Below, piece by piece: positions 32,319 to 41,950 of a stretch of 64,000 bases of DNA. The translations under genes and the position numbers were made by a program. The stretch comes from Suilimivivens aceti (GTDB lineage: Bacteria; Bacillota; Clostridia; Lachnospirales; Lachnospiraceae). The number at the start of each line of letters is the position of its first letter. Position 1 is the first letter of the stretch. The DNA is taken from NCBI RefSeq assembly GCF_025567405.1, contig NZ_JAOQKJ010000004.1, positions 124,001 through 188,000 of the forward strand, in the 5' to 3' direction. The notes under the pieces were generated by a model, which saw nothing but the letters and a program-made list of their open reading frames with translations, had not been told where the DNA came from and searched no databases.

Positions 32319-34073
32319 ATGGCATTTGATGGAATTACGGTAGCAGCCGTAGTAAAAGAATTAAAGGACAATCTCCTGTCCGGAAGGATCTATAAGATTG
32401 CCCAGCCGGAAAAGGATGAGCTGCTTCTTACGATAAAAACTGCTGACGGAGGCCAGAAACGGCTGTTCCTTTCAGCAGAAGCTTCCCTTCCTCTCGTTTA
32501 TCTGACAGGCAGTAATAAACAGGCTCCCATGACAGCCCCTGGCTTCTGCATGCTGCTTCGTAAGCATCTGCAGAATGGCCGGATCACAGATATTACACAG
32601 CCCGGTCTTGAACGCATCATCCAGCTCCACATTGAGCATCTGGACGAAATGGGCGATCTTTGCAAAAAGACACTTGCCATTGAAATCATGGGCAAGCACA
32701 GCAACATTATTTTCCTGAGTGATGAAAATAAGATCATAGACAGCATCAAGCATATCTCCGGTATGGTCAGCTCTGTCCGTGAGGTACTGCCCGGAAGAGA
32801 CTATTTTATCCCGGGTGCTGACCAGAAGCAGAATCCCCTCCTTACAGATGAAGCTTCCTTTAAAGCCCTGATCACTGGAAAAGCGCAGCCCATTTATAAG
32901 GCTCTTTATACCTCCTATACCGGTCTTTCCCCTGTGATCTCACAGGAAATCTGCCACGCAGCCCATCTGGATGCGGACTGCTCTTCGGCTGTTTTTGCAG
33001 AAAGCCCAGACGGAGCTGATCTGATCTCTGGTCTGTACCGTTCTTTTTCCGCAGTCATGGACAGTGTAAAACAGGGGTGTTTTTCCCCTGTTATCATTTA
33101 TGAAACTGGAAAACCCGTAGAATTTTCCGCAATCACCCTTTCCTCCTGGCCGGAAGAAAACTGCAGACACTTTTCTTCCATTTCAGAGGTGCTGGAGCTG
33201 TATTATGCCCAGAAAAACCAGATCTCCCGGATCCGCCAGAAATCCTCTGACCTCAGACGGATCGTCCAGACTGCCCTGGAGCGCAATGTCAAGAAATATG
33301 ATCTGCAGGTCAGACAGCTTAAGGATACAGAGAAGCGTGAGAAATACAGAATCTATGGGGAGCTTTTAAATACCTATGGCTATGGTGTTGAGCCCGGTGC
33401 CTCCTCCATGGAAGCTCTGAATTATTATACCGGGGAAATGATCACGATCCCCCTGGAGCCTCAGCTTTCCACCTCTGAAAATGCCAAGAAATATTTCGAG
33501 AAGTATAATAAACTGAAGCGTACCTTTGAAGCGCTTACTGCCCTCACAAAAGAGGTACAGGATGAGATCACCCATCTTCAGTCTGTGCAGACCTCTCTTT
33601 CGATTGCCCTGCAGGAAGAGGATCTTGTACAGATCAAAGAAGAACTGATTGAAAGCGGCTATATCCGCCGGAAGGGAAAGCAGAAAAAAATTTCTTTCAA
33701 AAGCGTACCCTTCCACTATATCAGCTGTGACGGGGATGATATTTACGTGGGGAAAAATAATTATCAGAATGATGAGATCACCTTTTCCCTGGCAGCCGGC
33801 AATGACTGGTGGTTCCATGCAAAAGGCATACCTGGCTCACATGTTGTCCTGAAGTGTGGAAACAAAACGCCATCTGATGCTGCCTTTGAAGAAGCTGCCA
33901 GGCTGGCGGCCTACTACTCCAGCGGTCGTGAGCAGCAGAAGCTGGAAGTGGACTATCTGCAGAAGAAGAACGTAAAAAAGCCCGGTGGCAGCAAGCCCGG
34001 CTTCGTAGTGTACTATACCAACTATTCCATGATGATCGATACGGACATTTCCGGTATCCGTAAGGCAGACTAA
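32319..34073 (+). CDS. rqcH: Ribosome quality-control protein RqcH (NFACT / fibronectin-binding family)
   Basis: 584 residues. The N-terminal NFACT-N domain (MAFDGITVAAVVKELKDNL) is followed by a long coiled coil (about 290-450) and the NFACT-R/DUF814 domain, with DDIYVGKNNYQNDEIT and DWWFHAKGIPGSHVVLK. RqcH binds obstructed large ribosomal subunits and adds alanine tails to stalled peptides. Older annotations call it fibronectin-binding protein. A strong terminator follows. Confidence 0.95.
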   Translation: MAFDGITVAAVVKELKDNLLSGRIYKIAQPEKDELLLTIKTADGGQKRLFLSAEASLPLVYLTGSNKQAPMTAPGFCMLLRKHLQNGRITDITQPGLERIIQLHIEHLDEMGDLCKKTLAIEIMGKHSNIIFLSDENKIIDSIKHISGMVSSVREVLPGRDYFIPGADQKQNPLLTDEASFKALITGKAQPIYKALYTSYTGLSPVISQEICHAAHLDADCSSAVFAESPDGADLISGLYRSFSAVMDSVKQGCFSPVIIYETGKPVEFSAITLSSWPEENCRHFSSISEVLELYYAQKNQISRIRQKSSDLRRIVQTALERNVKKYDLQVRQLKDTEKREKYRIYGELLNTYGYGVEPGASSMEALNYYTGEMITIPLEPQLSTSENAKKYFEKYNKLKRTFEALTALTKEVQDEITHLQSVQTSLSIALQEEDLVQIKEELIESGYIRRKGKQKKISFKSVPFHYISCDGDDIYVGKNNYQNDEITFSLAAGNDWWFHAKGIPGSHVVLKCGNKTPSDAAFEEAARLAAYYSSGREQQKLEVDYLQKKNVKKPGGSKPGFVVYYTNYSMMIDTDISGIRKAD

Positions 34074-34080
34074 TACAAAC

Positions 34081-34115
34081 GAGGGCAGACCCAAATGTCT
34101 GCCCTCTGTTTTTCT
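34081..34115 (+). terminator. Terminator of rqcH
   Basis: GAGGGCAGAC and GTCTGCCCTC form a perfect 10-bp stem with a 6-base loop, followed by TGTTTTTCTC, 8 bases after the stop codon. Confidence 0.92.
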
Positions 34116-34129
34116 CTTCTCTCTGTCTT

Positions 34130-35770
34130 TCAGCTTCTCAGCAGTCTCGTTTTTCTGGCAATCTTCACAAGCAGGTAACCTTTTGGCAGCATTTTCATCT
34201 CATCCTCTGTCACTGCACCTAATAACAGGATCATAACAAAGTAAATCGCTGCTGCCAGTACAACTGCCACAAACAGGGAAACCAGATTGCTGTGCAGGAG
34301 CAGGTATATCCCCTGATATATAAAAAATGCTGCTGCTCCCATCACAGCAGAGGCAAGAACCGGCCTTACAAATGTCCTCCCTATCTCCTGCTTATAACGC
34401 AGATGCTTCCTTAATGCCGCTCCATTCAGGACACACATCAGAAAAGCGTACAGGATGATCGTTACCACATAATAATACGGTCCATAGCTCTCATCCAGAA
34501 AAATGATCATGGCTGCAAGCCCTGCTGTCTGAAGCACCAGTGCAATGGCCGCATTGATCACCGGACTGTTCAGTCTTCCGATCGACTGCAGCACCGCATT
34601 GGAAAGTGTGGAGACCGCATAGAAGATCACACTGACTGACAGTACCATAAGCAGAGACGAGGACAGATCGATCGAGGCTTTCTGGGGATACAGAACCAGC
34701 ATGACCGGCTTTGCCAGTACGCCCATTCCTACTGCTGCCGGAATCGAGATCAGCATGGTTGCCTTGACTGCCCTGGCAACCTGATTTCTTGTCTCTTTCA
34801 GATTCTTTTTCGCATATTCTCCGGAAATACCGGGAATCAGTGCAGATGCCATGGCTGAGGACAGTGCTATGGGGATGTTAGAAACCTTTACTGCCTTACC
34901 AACGATACCTGTATGAGCCGCAACCCCGGCATCTGTCAGACCATGCAGATCCATCATCAGCTTCTGATAAAGCGTCTGATTGATAAAGGTATTGGCATTA
35001 TAAATAAAGGTACTCAGAATAAAAGGTGTCACCACCATAATGATCATTTTGAAAATTTCCTGATAGGATTCCTCTTTATGCCCGGTATCATGAAGTATCC
35101 TTCTTTTGAGAAACGGTCTGTTCACAAGGTAAAGCCATACCATAAATAAAAGAGCTGCAAGCACACCTATGCCTGTACCGATCGCACCGCCTGCTGCTCC
35201 ATAGGCAAGACCATTTTCACTTTGTGTCCCTCCCGTTGCCTGCAGGAGAAGATATGCCATAAGGATACTGAAAACTGCATTCAGGATCTGTTCCACGATC
35301 TGTGATACAGAGGTCTGAACCATACTTTTATGTGCCTGGAAATACCCACGGAGCACACCAAGAATACCACTCAGGAATATGGTAGGCGCCAGTACCCGCA
35401 GTGCCGGTATCGCTGCCTCGATCTGCACAAGCAGACCTGCTCCGAAAAATACAAATAAGCTGGCAACACTACCGACTACCAGCACATAAATAAATGCACA
35501 CTGAAAAATGCGGTGTGCATTCCGATATTCTTTTACTGCAAGCTTCTGGGCGATCACCTTGGATATTGCCGAAGGAATACTATAGGATGAGATCAGAAGG
35601 ACAATGGTATACGCATAGTAAGCCGTATTATAGTACCCGATTCCTTCATCTCCAAGGATCGCTGTCATCGGGCTGTTGTACAACAGCCCGATGATACGAA
35701 CGATAATTCCTGCAGCGGCAAGGATACCCGCCTGCATAATCAATCCCTGACTCTGTTTTTTATTTGGCAT
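34130..35770 (-). CDS. Polysaccharide/lipid flippase of the MOP superfamily (SpoVB/YtgP type)
   Basis: 546 residues with about 14 membrane helices. The N-terminal QAGILAAAGIIVRIIGLLYN and FLSGILGVLRGYFQAHKSM match the SpoVB/MurJ-like branch. Members move lipid-linked peptidoglycan or polysaccharide precursors across the membrane; SpoVB works in spore cortex formation, YtgP in vegetative wall synthesis. Which role applies cannot be told. It lies just after the convergent rqcH terminator and 54 bases downstream of glgA. Confidence 0.88.
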   Translation of the reverse strand: MPNKKQSQGLIMQAGILAAAGIIVRIIGLLYNSPMTAILGDEGIGYYNTAYYAYTIVLLISSYSIPSAISKVIAQKLAVKEYRNAHRIFQCAFIYVLVVGSVASLFVFFGAGLLVQIEAAIPALRVLAPTIFLSGILGVLRGYFQAHKSMVQTSVSQIVEQILNAVFSILMAYLLLQATGGTQSENGLAYGAAGGAIGTGIGVLAALLFMVWLYLVNRPFLKRRILHDTGHKEESYQEIFKMIIMVVTPFILSTFIYNANTFINQTLYQKLMMDLHGLTDAGVAAHTGIVGKAVKVSNIPIALSSAMASALIPGISGEYAKKNLKETRNQVARAVKATMLISIPAAVGMGVLAKPVMLVLYPQKASIDLSSSLLMVLSVSVIFYAVSTLSNAVLQSIGRLNSPVINAAIALVLQTAGLAAMIIFLDESYGPYYYVVTIILYAFLMCVLNGAALRKHLRYKQEIGRTFVRPVLASAVMGAAAFFIYQGIYLLLHSNLVSLFVAVVLAAAIYFVMILLLGAVTEDEMKMLPKGYLLVKIARKTRLLRS

Positions 35771-35823
35771 AACCTGTTCTCCAAGTCTTATGCTGTGATC
35801 ATCTGTTTTACAGGTTTTCTGCT

Positions 35824-37272
35824 TTATCCGATCAGCCAGTCATACATCTCCTGATATTTCTTTGCTGATACATTCCAGGAGAAATCTGCTGCCATGGCAC
35901 GGTCTACGATCTTGTTCCACTCACGCTTCTTTTCATAATAAATCTTCTCTGCATAATAAATTGTTCCAAGCATCTCATGTGCATTGTAATTGGTAAAGGA
36001 AAAACCGGTTCCTGTGCTTTCATATTCATTGTAAGGCTCAACCGTATCCTTAAGTCCTCCTGTCTCTCTCACGATAGGGACAGTTCCATAGCGCAGGCTC
36101 ATAAGCTGGCTGAGTCCACACGGCTCAAATAAAGACGGCATCAGGAACGCATCACTGGCTGCATAGATCTTGTGTGAAAGGGCATCTGAATAATAAATAT
36201 TGGCAGATACCTTATTGTTGTATTTCCAGTCGAAGTGACGGAACATATTCTCATACCGTTCTTCTCCTGTTCCAAGCACAACGATCTGGACATTACTCTG
36301 ACAAAGCTCATCCATCACATAGGAGATCAGATCAAAACCCTTCTGATCTGTCAGTCTTGAAACAATACCGATCATAAACTTCTTGTCATCCTGTTCAAGA
36401 CCAAGCTCTGCCTGAAGGGCACGCTTATTCCTGATCTTCTCTTTGCGGAAATTCATGGCATTATAATTAAACTCAATATTTTTATCTGTTTCCGGATTGA
36501 ATACATCTGTATCGATACCGTTCACAATACCACGCAGATCTTTGCTTCTGGCTCTGAGGAGACCATCCAGTCCCTCACCATAAAAGGCTGTCTTGATCTC
36601 TTCTGCATATGTGGCGCTTACGGTTGTGATCGCATCTGCGAATACGATCCCTCCCTTTAACAGATTGGCATCCTTATAGGCCTCAAGTTTATCAGCGGTA
36701 AAGTAATAATCCGGTAGTCCGGTAATATCCTGTACTTCCCTGATCCCCCATTTCCCCTGGAATTTCAGGTTATGTATGGTCATAACCGATTTGATCCCTC
36801 TGTAGAAATCACTCCCCTGGAAACGCTCCTTCAGATATACGGGAATCAGTCCTGTCTGCCAGTCATGGCAGTGGATCACATCCGGCCTGAAATCGATCAC
36901 CGGAAGAATAGAAAGCGCTGCCTTGGAAAAAAAAGCAAATTTCTCTATTTCAAATAATGCATTATCACTGTATGGCTTAAAGCCATTAAAAAACATCTCA
37001 TTGTCAATAAAATAATATTTGACGCCATCTACCTCTGCATACAGCACTCCAACGTATTCATTTTTCCAATGGAAGTCCATATAGAAATGCGTAACATAGC
37101 TGAGCTTATCCTTCATCTCCTGCTTCATACAGGTATATTTGGGAAGAATCACCCTGACATCAAAATATTCCTTATCAATACACTTGGGGAGAGAGCCCAC
37201 TACATCTGCCAGTCCCCCTGTTTTAATAAATGGTACACCCTCTGATGCGACAAAAAGTATTTTTTTCATCAC
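35824..37272 (-). CDS. glgA: Glycogen synthase (ADP-glucose type)
   Basis: 482 residues. The ADP-glucose binding motif KTGGLADVVGSLPK is at residues 17-30. The GT5 C-terminal half includes GIVSRLTDQKGFDLI and the catalytic PSLFEPCGLSQLMSLRYGT. It extends alpha-1,4-glucan chains. No other glg gene is in the window, so it is unlinked from glgC/glgD. Confidence 0.96.
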   Translation of the reverse strand: MMKKILFVASEGVPFIKTGGLADVVGSLPKCIDKEYFDVRVILPKYTCMKQEMKDKLSYVTHFYMDFHWKNEYVGVLYAEVDGVKYYFIDNEMFFNGFKPYSDNALFEIEKFAFFSKAALSILPVIDFRPDVIHCHDWQTGLIPVYLKERFQGSDFYRGIKSVMTIHNLKFQGKWGIREVQDITGLPDYYFTADKLEAYKDANLLKGGIVFADAITTVSATYAEEIKTAFYGEGLDGLLRARSKDLRGIVNGIDTDVFNPETDKNIEFNYNAMNFRKEKIRNKRALQAELGLEQDDKKFMIGIVSRLTDQKGFDLISYVMDELCQSNVQIVVLGTGEERYENMFRHFDWKYNNKVSANIYYSDALSHKIYAASDAFLMPSLFEPCGLSQLMSLRYGTVPIVRETGGLKDTVEPYNEYESTGTGFSFTNYNAHEMLGTIYYAEKIYYEKKREWNKIVDRAMAADFSWNVSAKKYQEMYDWLIG

Positions 37273-37368
37273 AAGCCCTCCAACATTATTCTTAAAATCC
37301 AGTATACCGCATTCTACGGTTGAATAAAAGAGATAATTTGGAAAAAGCCCCTGAAAAAGCTTTTGGGA

Positions 37369-37893
37369 TCAGTCCTTGTAGAGCAGACGTATGGTATCTG
37401 CAATCAGGGCAATAAACTCTGAGTTCGTGGGTTTTCCCTTACCATTGTTGATCGTATAACCAAACAGAGAATCCAGTGTTTCCATTTTTCCACGGTTCCA
37501 GGCTACCTCTATTGCATGTCTGATCGCCCTCTCCACTCTGCTTGCAGTAGTCTGGTATCTGGCGGCAATCGTCGGATACAGTACTTTGGTAATGGAGCCT
37601 ACCATGTCTGCATCCTCCACCGACATGATGATTGCCTCCCTTAAATACTGATATCCTTTAATATGCGCCGGTACACCGATCTCATGGATCATGTCCGTAA
37701 CATCCTTCTCCAGATTTCTCTGATGTATCATCCCTGGCTCCTTTTCCTGCGGCTGCTCCTCCGTTATAACATTTTTTCCGTCTCTTGGTACTGTGATCAT
37801 GATCTGGAATTCCCGGTTTGCATTGATCAGATCACCCAGGATACGATATACCTTATCGGTATCCTTAACAGAAGCAAAATTTAGCTGTTCCAT
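37369..37893 (-). CDS. Receiver-less Spo0A-like regulator (Spo0A C-terminal DNA-binding domain)
   Basis: 174 residues. From about residue 60 the protein is a near-canonical Spo0A effector domain: MIHEIGVPAHIKGYQYLREA, SITKVLYPTIAARY, TTASRVERAIRHAIEVAW and LFGYTINNGKGKPTNSEFIA. Genuine Spo0A has about 260 residues, with a phosphoacceptor receiver domain in front. Here the receiver is replaced by a short segment of unknown origin (DKVYRILGDLINANREFQIM), without the phosphorylation Asp pattern. It should bind 0A boxes without phosphorelay control, or compete with Spo0A. It does not look truncated by mutation; the N-terminus is in frame and ordered. Confidence 0.9.
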   Translation of the reverse strand: MEQLNFASVKDTDKVYRILGDLINANREFQIMITVPRDGKNVITEEQPQEKEPGMIHQRNLEKDVTDMIHEIGVPAHIKGYQYLREAIIMSVEDADMVGSITKVLYPTIAARYQTTASRVERAIRHAIEVAWNRGKMETLDSLFGYTINNGKGKPTNSEFIALIADTIRLLYKD

Positions 37894-37984
37894 CCTAATT
37901 CCTCCATATTATAACAAATCCTTTTACGAATCCATTATAAGGAACAGAAAACCTCTCTTCAACTGTCATTTATCGCATGGATTT

Positions 37985-39031
37985 TCAGCAAAGGCTCATG
38001 GATATCGTTATTTTTCCACTTATTCCCCCGATCTCTGCCATACTTCCACAGATTAAGGGGATTGCCGGCGGTAAATGACCAAAGTCAGCATCCAGTATCA
38101 CAGGAACCCTGTATTCTTCCAAAACCGGAAGAACCGCCCCTGCTTCATCCAGATCCATCATAGTTCCTCCGTTCAGTGATCTGCCAAAAACAAAGCCTGC
38201 CGTATGGGCAAACCACCCTGTATGCTTCAGCTGGAACAGCGCCCTTCTTATGGAAAATACGTTAAGGTCACAGGCTTCCAGGAACCAGAGTATCCCATCC
38301 TCCCTGTAGGCTTCACAAAATTCCCTGGTCCTGTCAAATTCTGTTCCGGATAAATTGGCAAGACAGTCAAGACAACCGCCAAGAAGTCTTCCCTGCAGCT
38401 TTACCTTACTGCTCTCCTTAAGCTTTCCTTTACTGTCCGGTACAAAGAACCGTGATCTGACCGGTTCCGTACAGTTGTAGGGTGCCAGTGGGTTTTCTTC
38501 TGATTTCAGGCTTTCCTTCTCATACAGCTCATAGCTTTCAAATGAAAGCTTTTTCCCCCTGAGCAGGGCGAATGTGTCTTTTATGGACGGATGTGGCGGC
38601 TCCATGCCAAAGGAAGCTGCGCAGGGTCCATAAACAGCCGCCGTGTCGCAGAGCGTTGTCAGAAGATAGGTCATATTGGTATTGTCTGAATATCCCAGAT
38701 ACCACTTGGGATCTGCCTTTCGGATTCTTTCAAAATCCACAAAGGGAAGCACTTCACACATCAGTTCCCCACCGCCGCAGGAGATCAGGATATCATTTTC
38801 CTTCCTGCAATACCACTCTGTCAGCTCTTCTGCACACTTCTCAGGTGTATTGCTGATACCAACACCGCTGTTTTCATAGCAATTTGGTCCTATGTCAATT
38901 CCATACCCCTCTTTTTTCCACTTGTCCAGTGCATGGTTAAAGGCAGTTCTGTAGGGCTCTGTGCTGCAGCCAAAGGATGGTGCTACAAAGCCGATTGTTC
39001 CATTTTCCTTAAGAAATTCCGGATATCTCAT
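37985..39031 (-). CDS. LD-carboxypeptidase / MccF-like peptidase (S66 family)
   Basis: 348 residues. The nucleophile Ser115 lies in YLGYSDNTN, the Glu in WFLEACDLN, and the His in DADFGHLPPAIPLICG, together the S66 Ser-Glu-His triad. S66 enzymes trim L,D-tetrapeptides during wall recycling or inactivate microcin C-like peptides. The sequence supports the MccF-like subgroup but not the substrate. There is no signal peptide, so it acts in the cytoplasm. Confidence 0.9.
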   Translation of the reverse strand: MRYPEFLKENGTIGFVAPSFGCSTEPYRTAFNHALDKWKKEGYGIDIGPNCYENSGVGISNTPEKCAEELTEWYCRKENDILISCGGGELMCEVLPFVDFERIRKADPKWYLGYSDNTNMTYLLTTLCDTAAVYGPCAASFGMEPPHPSIKDTFALLRGKKLSFESYELYEKESLKSEENPLAPYNCTEPVRSRFFVPDSKGKLKESSKVKLQGRLLGGCLDCLANLSGTEFDRTREFCEAYREDGILWFLEACDLNVFSIRRALFQLKHTGWFAHTAGFVFGRSLNGGTMMDLDEAGAVLPVLEEYRVPVILDADFGHLPPAIPLICGSMAEIGGISGKITISMSLC

Positions 39032-39111
39032 ATTAGGCTTCTCCTTTTTATTCTCTGTCTGAATTTGACACTAAATCTGTCCTTTTGTCTACCCCTGTTT
39101 TTTTTTTGATC

Positions 39112-39120
39112 TGTTATAAT
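39112..39120 (+). promoter_or_regulatory. Extended -10 promoter of the DUF1680 glycosidase gene
   Basis: TGT-TATAAT is an extended -10 (TATAAT at 39115-39120). No good -35 lies at the expected distance, so an activator such as the neighbouring AraC protein may be needed. AACAGGAGG precedes the start codon. Confidence 0.55.
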
Positions 39121-39165
39121 CATATCAGATTCTGACGAATTTTTATATGGAACAGGAGGTTCTTT

Positions 39166-40998
39166 ATGCTGCAATCAGTAAAAAACAATACCGTTTCCAT
39201 TCTCCCCGGTCTGTTCCGGGAACGTATGGACGTAAACCGCTCTTACTTAATGGAGCTTGATTCCACCTGTCTTCTCCAGAACTTTTATCTGGAAGCAGGC
39301 TTTATCCTGCCCGGTCTTCAGGTGATCGAGCATCCGGAAAGTGCCAACCTCCACTGGGGCTGGGAAGCACCAAACTGCCAGCTCCGAGGTCATTTCCTTG
39401 GTCATTTTCTCTCTGCTGCCGCTCACTATGCTGCCTTCGACGGCGATATCCTTTTAAAGGCAAAGCTGGACCACATTGTAGCCGAGCTGGCAAAATGTCA
39501 GGAAGAAAACGGCGGTGAATGGGTCGGCTCCATCCCCGAAAAATATTTTGAAAGACTTGCCAGGAATCAGTATATCTGGTCTCCCCAGTACACCATGCAC
39601 AAAACCATCCTCGGTCTGATGCACGCCTACAGCTATGCCGGCAATGAGCAGGCTCTCACTATCATCAACAAGCTGGCTGACTGGTATATCCGCTGGGCTG
39701 ATGCCATGCAGTCAAGAAATCCCCATGCTGTCTACTCCGGAGAGGAAGGCGGTATGCTGGAGGTATGGGCTACCCTCTATGAGCTTACAAGGAATGAAAA
39801 GTACATGACTCTGGTAAAGCATTATTATGCACCCAGCCTGTTCCGCAAGCTGGAGGAAGGTAAGGATGCCCTTACCAACTGTCACTCCAATGCCAGTGTT
39901 CCCCTTTCCCACGGCGCTGCCAAGCTCTATGAGATTACAGGCGATGAAAGATGGCTGAATCTTGTGAAGCTGTTCTTTGACTGTGCTGTCACAAAAAGAG
40001 GCATGTATGCAACCGGTGGCGGCAATGCCGGTGAGTTCTGGGTACCGCCCTTTATGCAGGGACAATTCCTCTCTGACAGGGATCAGGAATTCTGTACGAT
40101 TTATAATATGGTCCGTACTGCCAGCTACCTCTTCCGTTTCACTGGAGAATCCAAATATGGTGATTATATTGAAAGGTGTCTGTACAACGGCTTTCTTGCA
40201 CAGCAGAATGCCGTAACCGGTATGCCTGCCTATTTCCTGCCCCTGCGTGCAGGCGGTCATAAGAAATGGGGTACCAGACGCCACGACTTCTGGTGCTGTC
40301 ACGGTACCATGGTGCAGGCACAGTGCCTCTATCCGGAGCTGATCTATTATGAAGATGCTGCTACAGATACTCTTTACATCAACCAGTATATTCCTTCCGA
40401 ATACCACTTTGCTCTCGGAAACGCGTCCGGTACGATCAGGCAGACCACAGCCATGAAATCCTACAATGCACAGGCACTTTTCGATGAAAAGGATGACGGA
40501 CAGATGTCCAGATGGCTCCTGAAGTTTGAGATCAATGCTGTCAATACGGAAGGACTGACCCTGGCTCTGCGTGTTCCTTCCTGGTGCCAAGGCATCCTCC
40601 GTGTCCAGGTCAATGAAGAAGACGTTGCTTCCCCTGTGATCAAGGATGGCTTCCTGTATTTCAAAGAAGGACTGGATCAGGCAGTGATCACCATCTTCTT
40701 TAAGAATCTGCTGCATACAGAGGCTCTTGCTGATATTCCTGAGCTTAGCGCTATCCTGGACGGTCCTATTGTTCTTGCCGGCATGACAGATAAAGACACC
40801 GGCATCCGTGGTGATATGGCGCATCCCGAAAGCTTCCTTGCTCCAAGGAATGAACATACCTATGAAACCTATCCCTGGCAGCAGAATCACTACAGCACCA
40901 GAAACCAGGATATCAATTTTGAATTAAAACCTCTCTATGAGGTTATGGACGAAGCCTATACGGTTTACTTTACTGCCAAGGAGAATAAATCCTGTTAA
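39166..40998 (+). CDS. DUF1680 glycoside hydrolase (GH127-like beta-L-arabinofuranosidase family)
   Basis: 610 residues, no signal peptide. The family's zinc-cysteine site is intact: Glu308 and Cys310 (DQEFCTIYN) and Cys377-Cys378 (HDFWCCHG), aligning with Glu338, Cys340, Cys417 and Cys418 of the studied enzyme HypBA1. Glu290 (GGGNAGEFW) suits the acid/base. The FWCCHG form differs from classical GH127, so another DUF1680 family such as GH146 is possible. It should remove beta-L-arabinofuranose or a related sugar from imported oligosaccharides. Its stop overlaps the convergent AraC gene by 4 bases. Confidence 0.85.
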   Translation: MLQSVKNNTVSILPGLFRERMDVNRSYLMELDSTCLLQNFYLEAGFILPGLQVIEHPESANLHWGWEAPNCQLRGHFLGHFLSAAAHYAAFDGDILLKAKLDHIVAELAKCQEENGGEWVGSIPEKYFERLARNQYIWSPQYTMHKTILGLMHAYSYAGNEQALTIINKLADWYIRWADAMQSRNPHAVYSGEEGGMLEVWATLYELTRNEKYMTLVKHYYAPSLFRKLEEGKDALTNCHSNASVPLSHGAAKLYEITGDERWLNLVKLFFDCAVTKRGMYATGGGNAGEFWVPPFMQGQFLSDRDQEFCTIYNMVRTASYLFRFTGESKYGDYIERCLYNGFLAQQNAVTGMPAYFLPLRAGGHKKWGTRRHDFWCCHGTMVQAQCLYPELIYYEDAATDTLYINQYIPSEYHFALGNASGTIRQTTAMKSYNAQALFDEKDDGQMSRWLLKFEINAVNTEGLTLALRVPSWCQGILRVQVNEEDVASPVIKDGFLYFKEGLDQAVITIFFKNLLHTEALADIPELSAILDGPIVLAGMTDKDTGIRGDMAHPESFLAPRNEHTYETYPWQQNHYSTRNQDINFELKPLYEVMDEAYTVYFTAKENKSC

Positions 40999-41846
40999 TT
41001 GATATAGTGCTGGTAAAAGGTGTTCTTATACTGGGAGGGTGTGATCCCTTCCAGCCTTTTGAAGGTTCTCATAAAGTATTTCTCATCCTGGAAGCCGCTC
41101 TCATAAGCGGCTTCCTTGATGCTGATATTTCCGCAGGAAAGAAGTGCCTTTGCCCTGCTGATCCGTTCTCTGTTCAAATAAGACATAAGTCCCATTCCTG
41201 TCTCCTTCTTAAAACGCATGGAAAGATAATCAGGATTGTACTGAAAGGTTTCTGCTATCATCTCCCGGTTAAGCGATCTGCTGCAGTTATTGCGCACCCA
41301 CTCCATGACCCGGTACATGGAGGGAGATATCCCATCCTTTCTTCCAAAAGCCGCTTCCAGGAATTCCTGCGTCAGCTCCATCAGAAGCAGCTCCAGCGCA
41401 CTGTTTAAAATCCGTCCGGAATACAGATCCTCTCTTCTGGAATACTGGGTCACCTGCCGGAACAGAAGACTTACTCTCTCCCGGTTGCAGGCATTTCCAT
41501 ACTCCGGCAGGATACAGGCGTCCTCTCCCGGCTTTTCAGGCAGATGACGTTCTCCCATACGCTGCAGCTTTTCGTTTGTATCAAAATGGATCCAGAAATA
41601 AGAAAGACGTCCTTCGGATGACTGATAACCGTAATGTTCCTCCCCTCCGGGAAGCAGAAGAAGCTGTCCTTCCTTTACCTCCCTCCTGACACCATTGCCT
41701 GCAATGTAAAGCGTCCCCTCCAGTACATAGATCAGCACGTTGCTGCCCATCCTCCTGCGTACATGCAGAAAACCGTCATTGCTGACCAGATTGCCACTCA
41801 AGGCACAGTCTGCCGGAAATGCTCTTTCACAATAAAAGCAATCCAT
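40995..41846 (-). CDS. AraC family transcriptional regulator
   Basis: 283 residues. The N-terminal cupin-type ligand domain (YVLEGTLYIAGNG; LLLLPGGEEHYGY; YFWIHFD) is followed by a C-terminal double helix-turn-helix (IAETFQYNPDYLSMRFKK; SIKEAAYESGFQDEKYFMRT; KRLEGITPSQYK). It probably senses a sugar and controls the DUF1680 gene and perhaps neighbours; this comes from context. Confidence 0.92.
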   Translation of the reverse strand: MDCFYCERAFPADCALSGNLVSNDGFLHVRRRMGSNVLIYVLEGTLYIAGNGVRREVKEGQLLLLPGGEEHYGYQSSEGRLSYFWIHFDTNEKLQRMGERHLPEKPGEDACILPEYGNACNRERVSLLFRQVTQYSRREDLYSGRILNSALELLLMELTQEFLEAAFGRKDGISPSMYRVMEWVRNNCSRSLNREMIAETFQYNPDYLSMRFKKETGMGLMSYLNRERISRAKALLSCGNISIKEAAYESGFQDEKYFMRTFKRLEGITPSQYKNTFYQHYIN

Positions 41847-41950
41847 TTTCCTTACCCTTTCTTACTTTTTTCTTGCTTTTTTTCTCTATTAGTATATGAT
41901 AATATTGCTTTTGGCTTTTTTCAACGAATTTAGAACTGATGTGAGGTATT

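Noticed and set aside
37330..37368. Terminator after the Spo0A-like gene
   Set aside because: The possible stem around AAAAGCTTTT has few GC pairs and alternative registers; too weak to list.
39712..40890. 392-codon minus-strand frame opposite the DUF1680 glycosidase
   Set aside because: The plus-strand gene has intact catalytic residues, a ribosome-binding site and a promoter. The opposite frame shows no family features and is a shadow.
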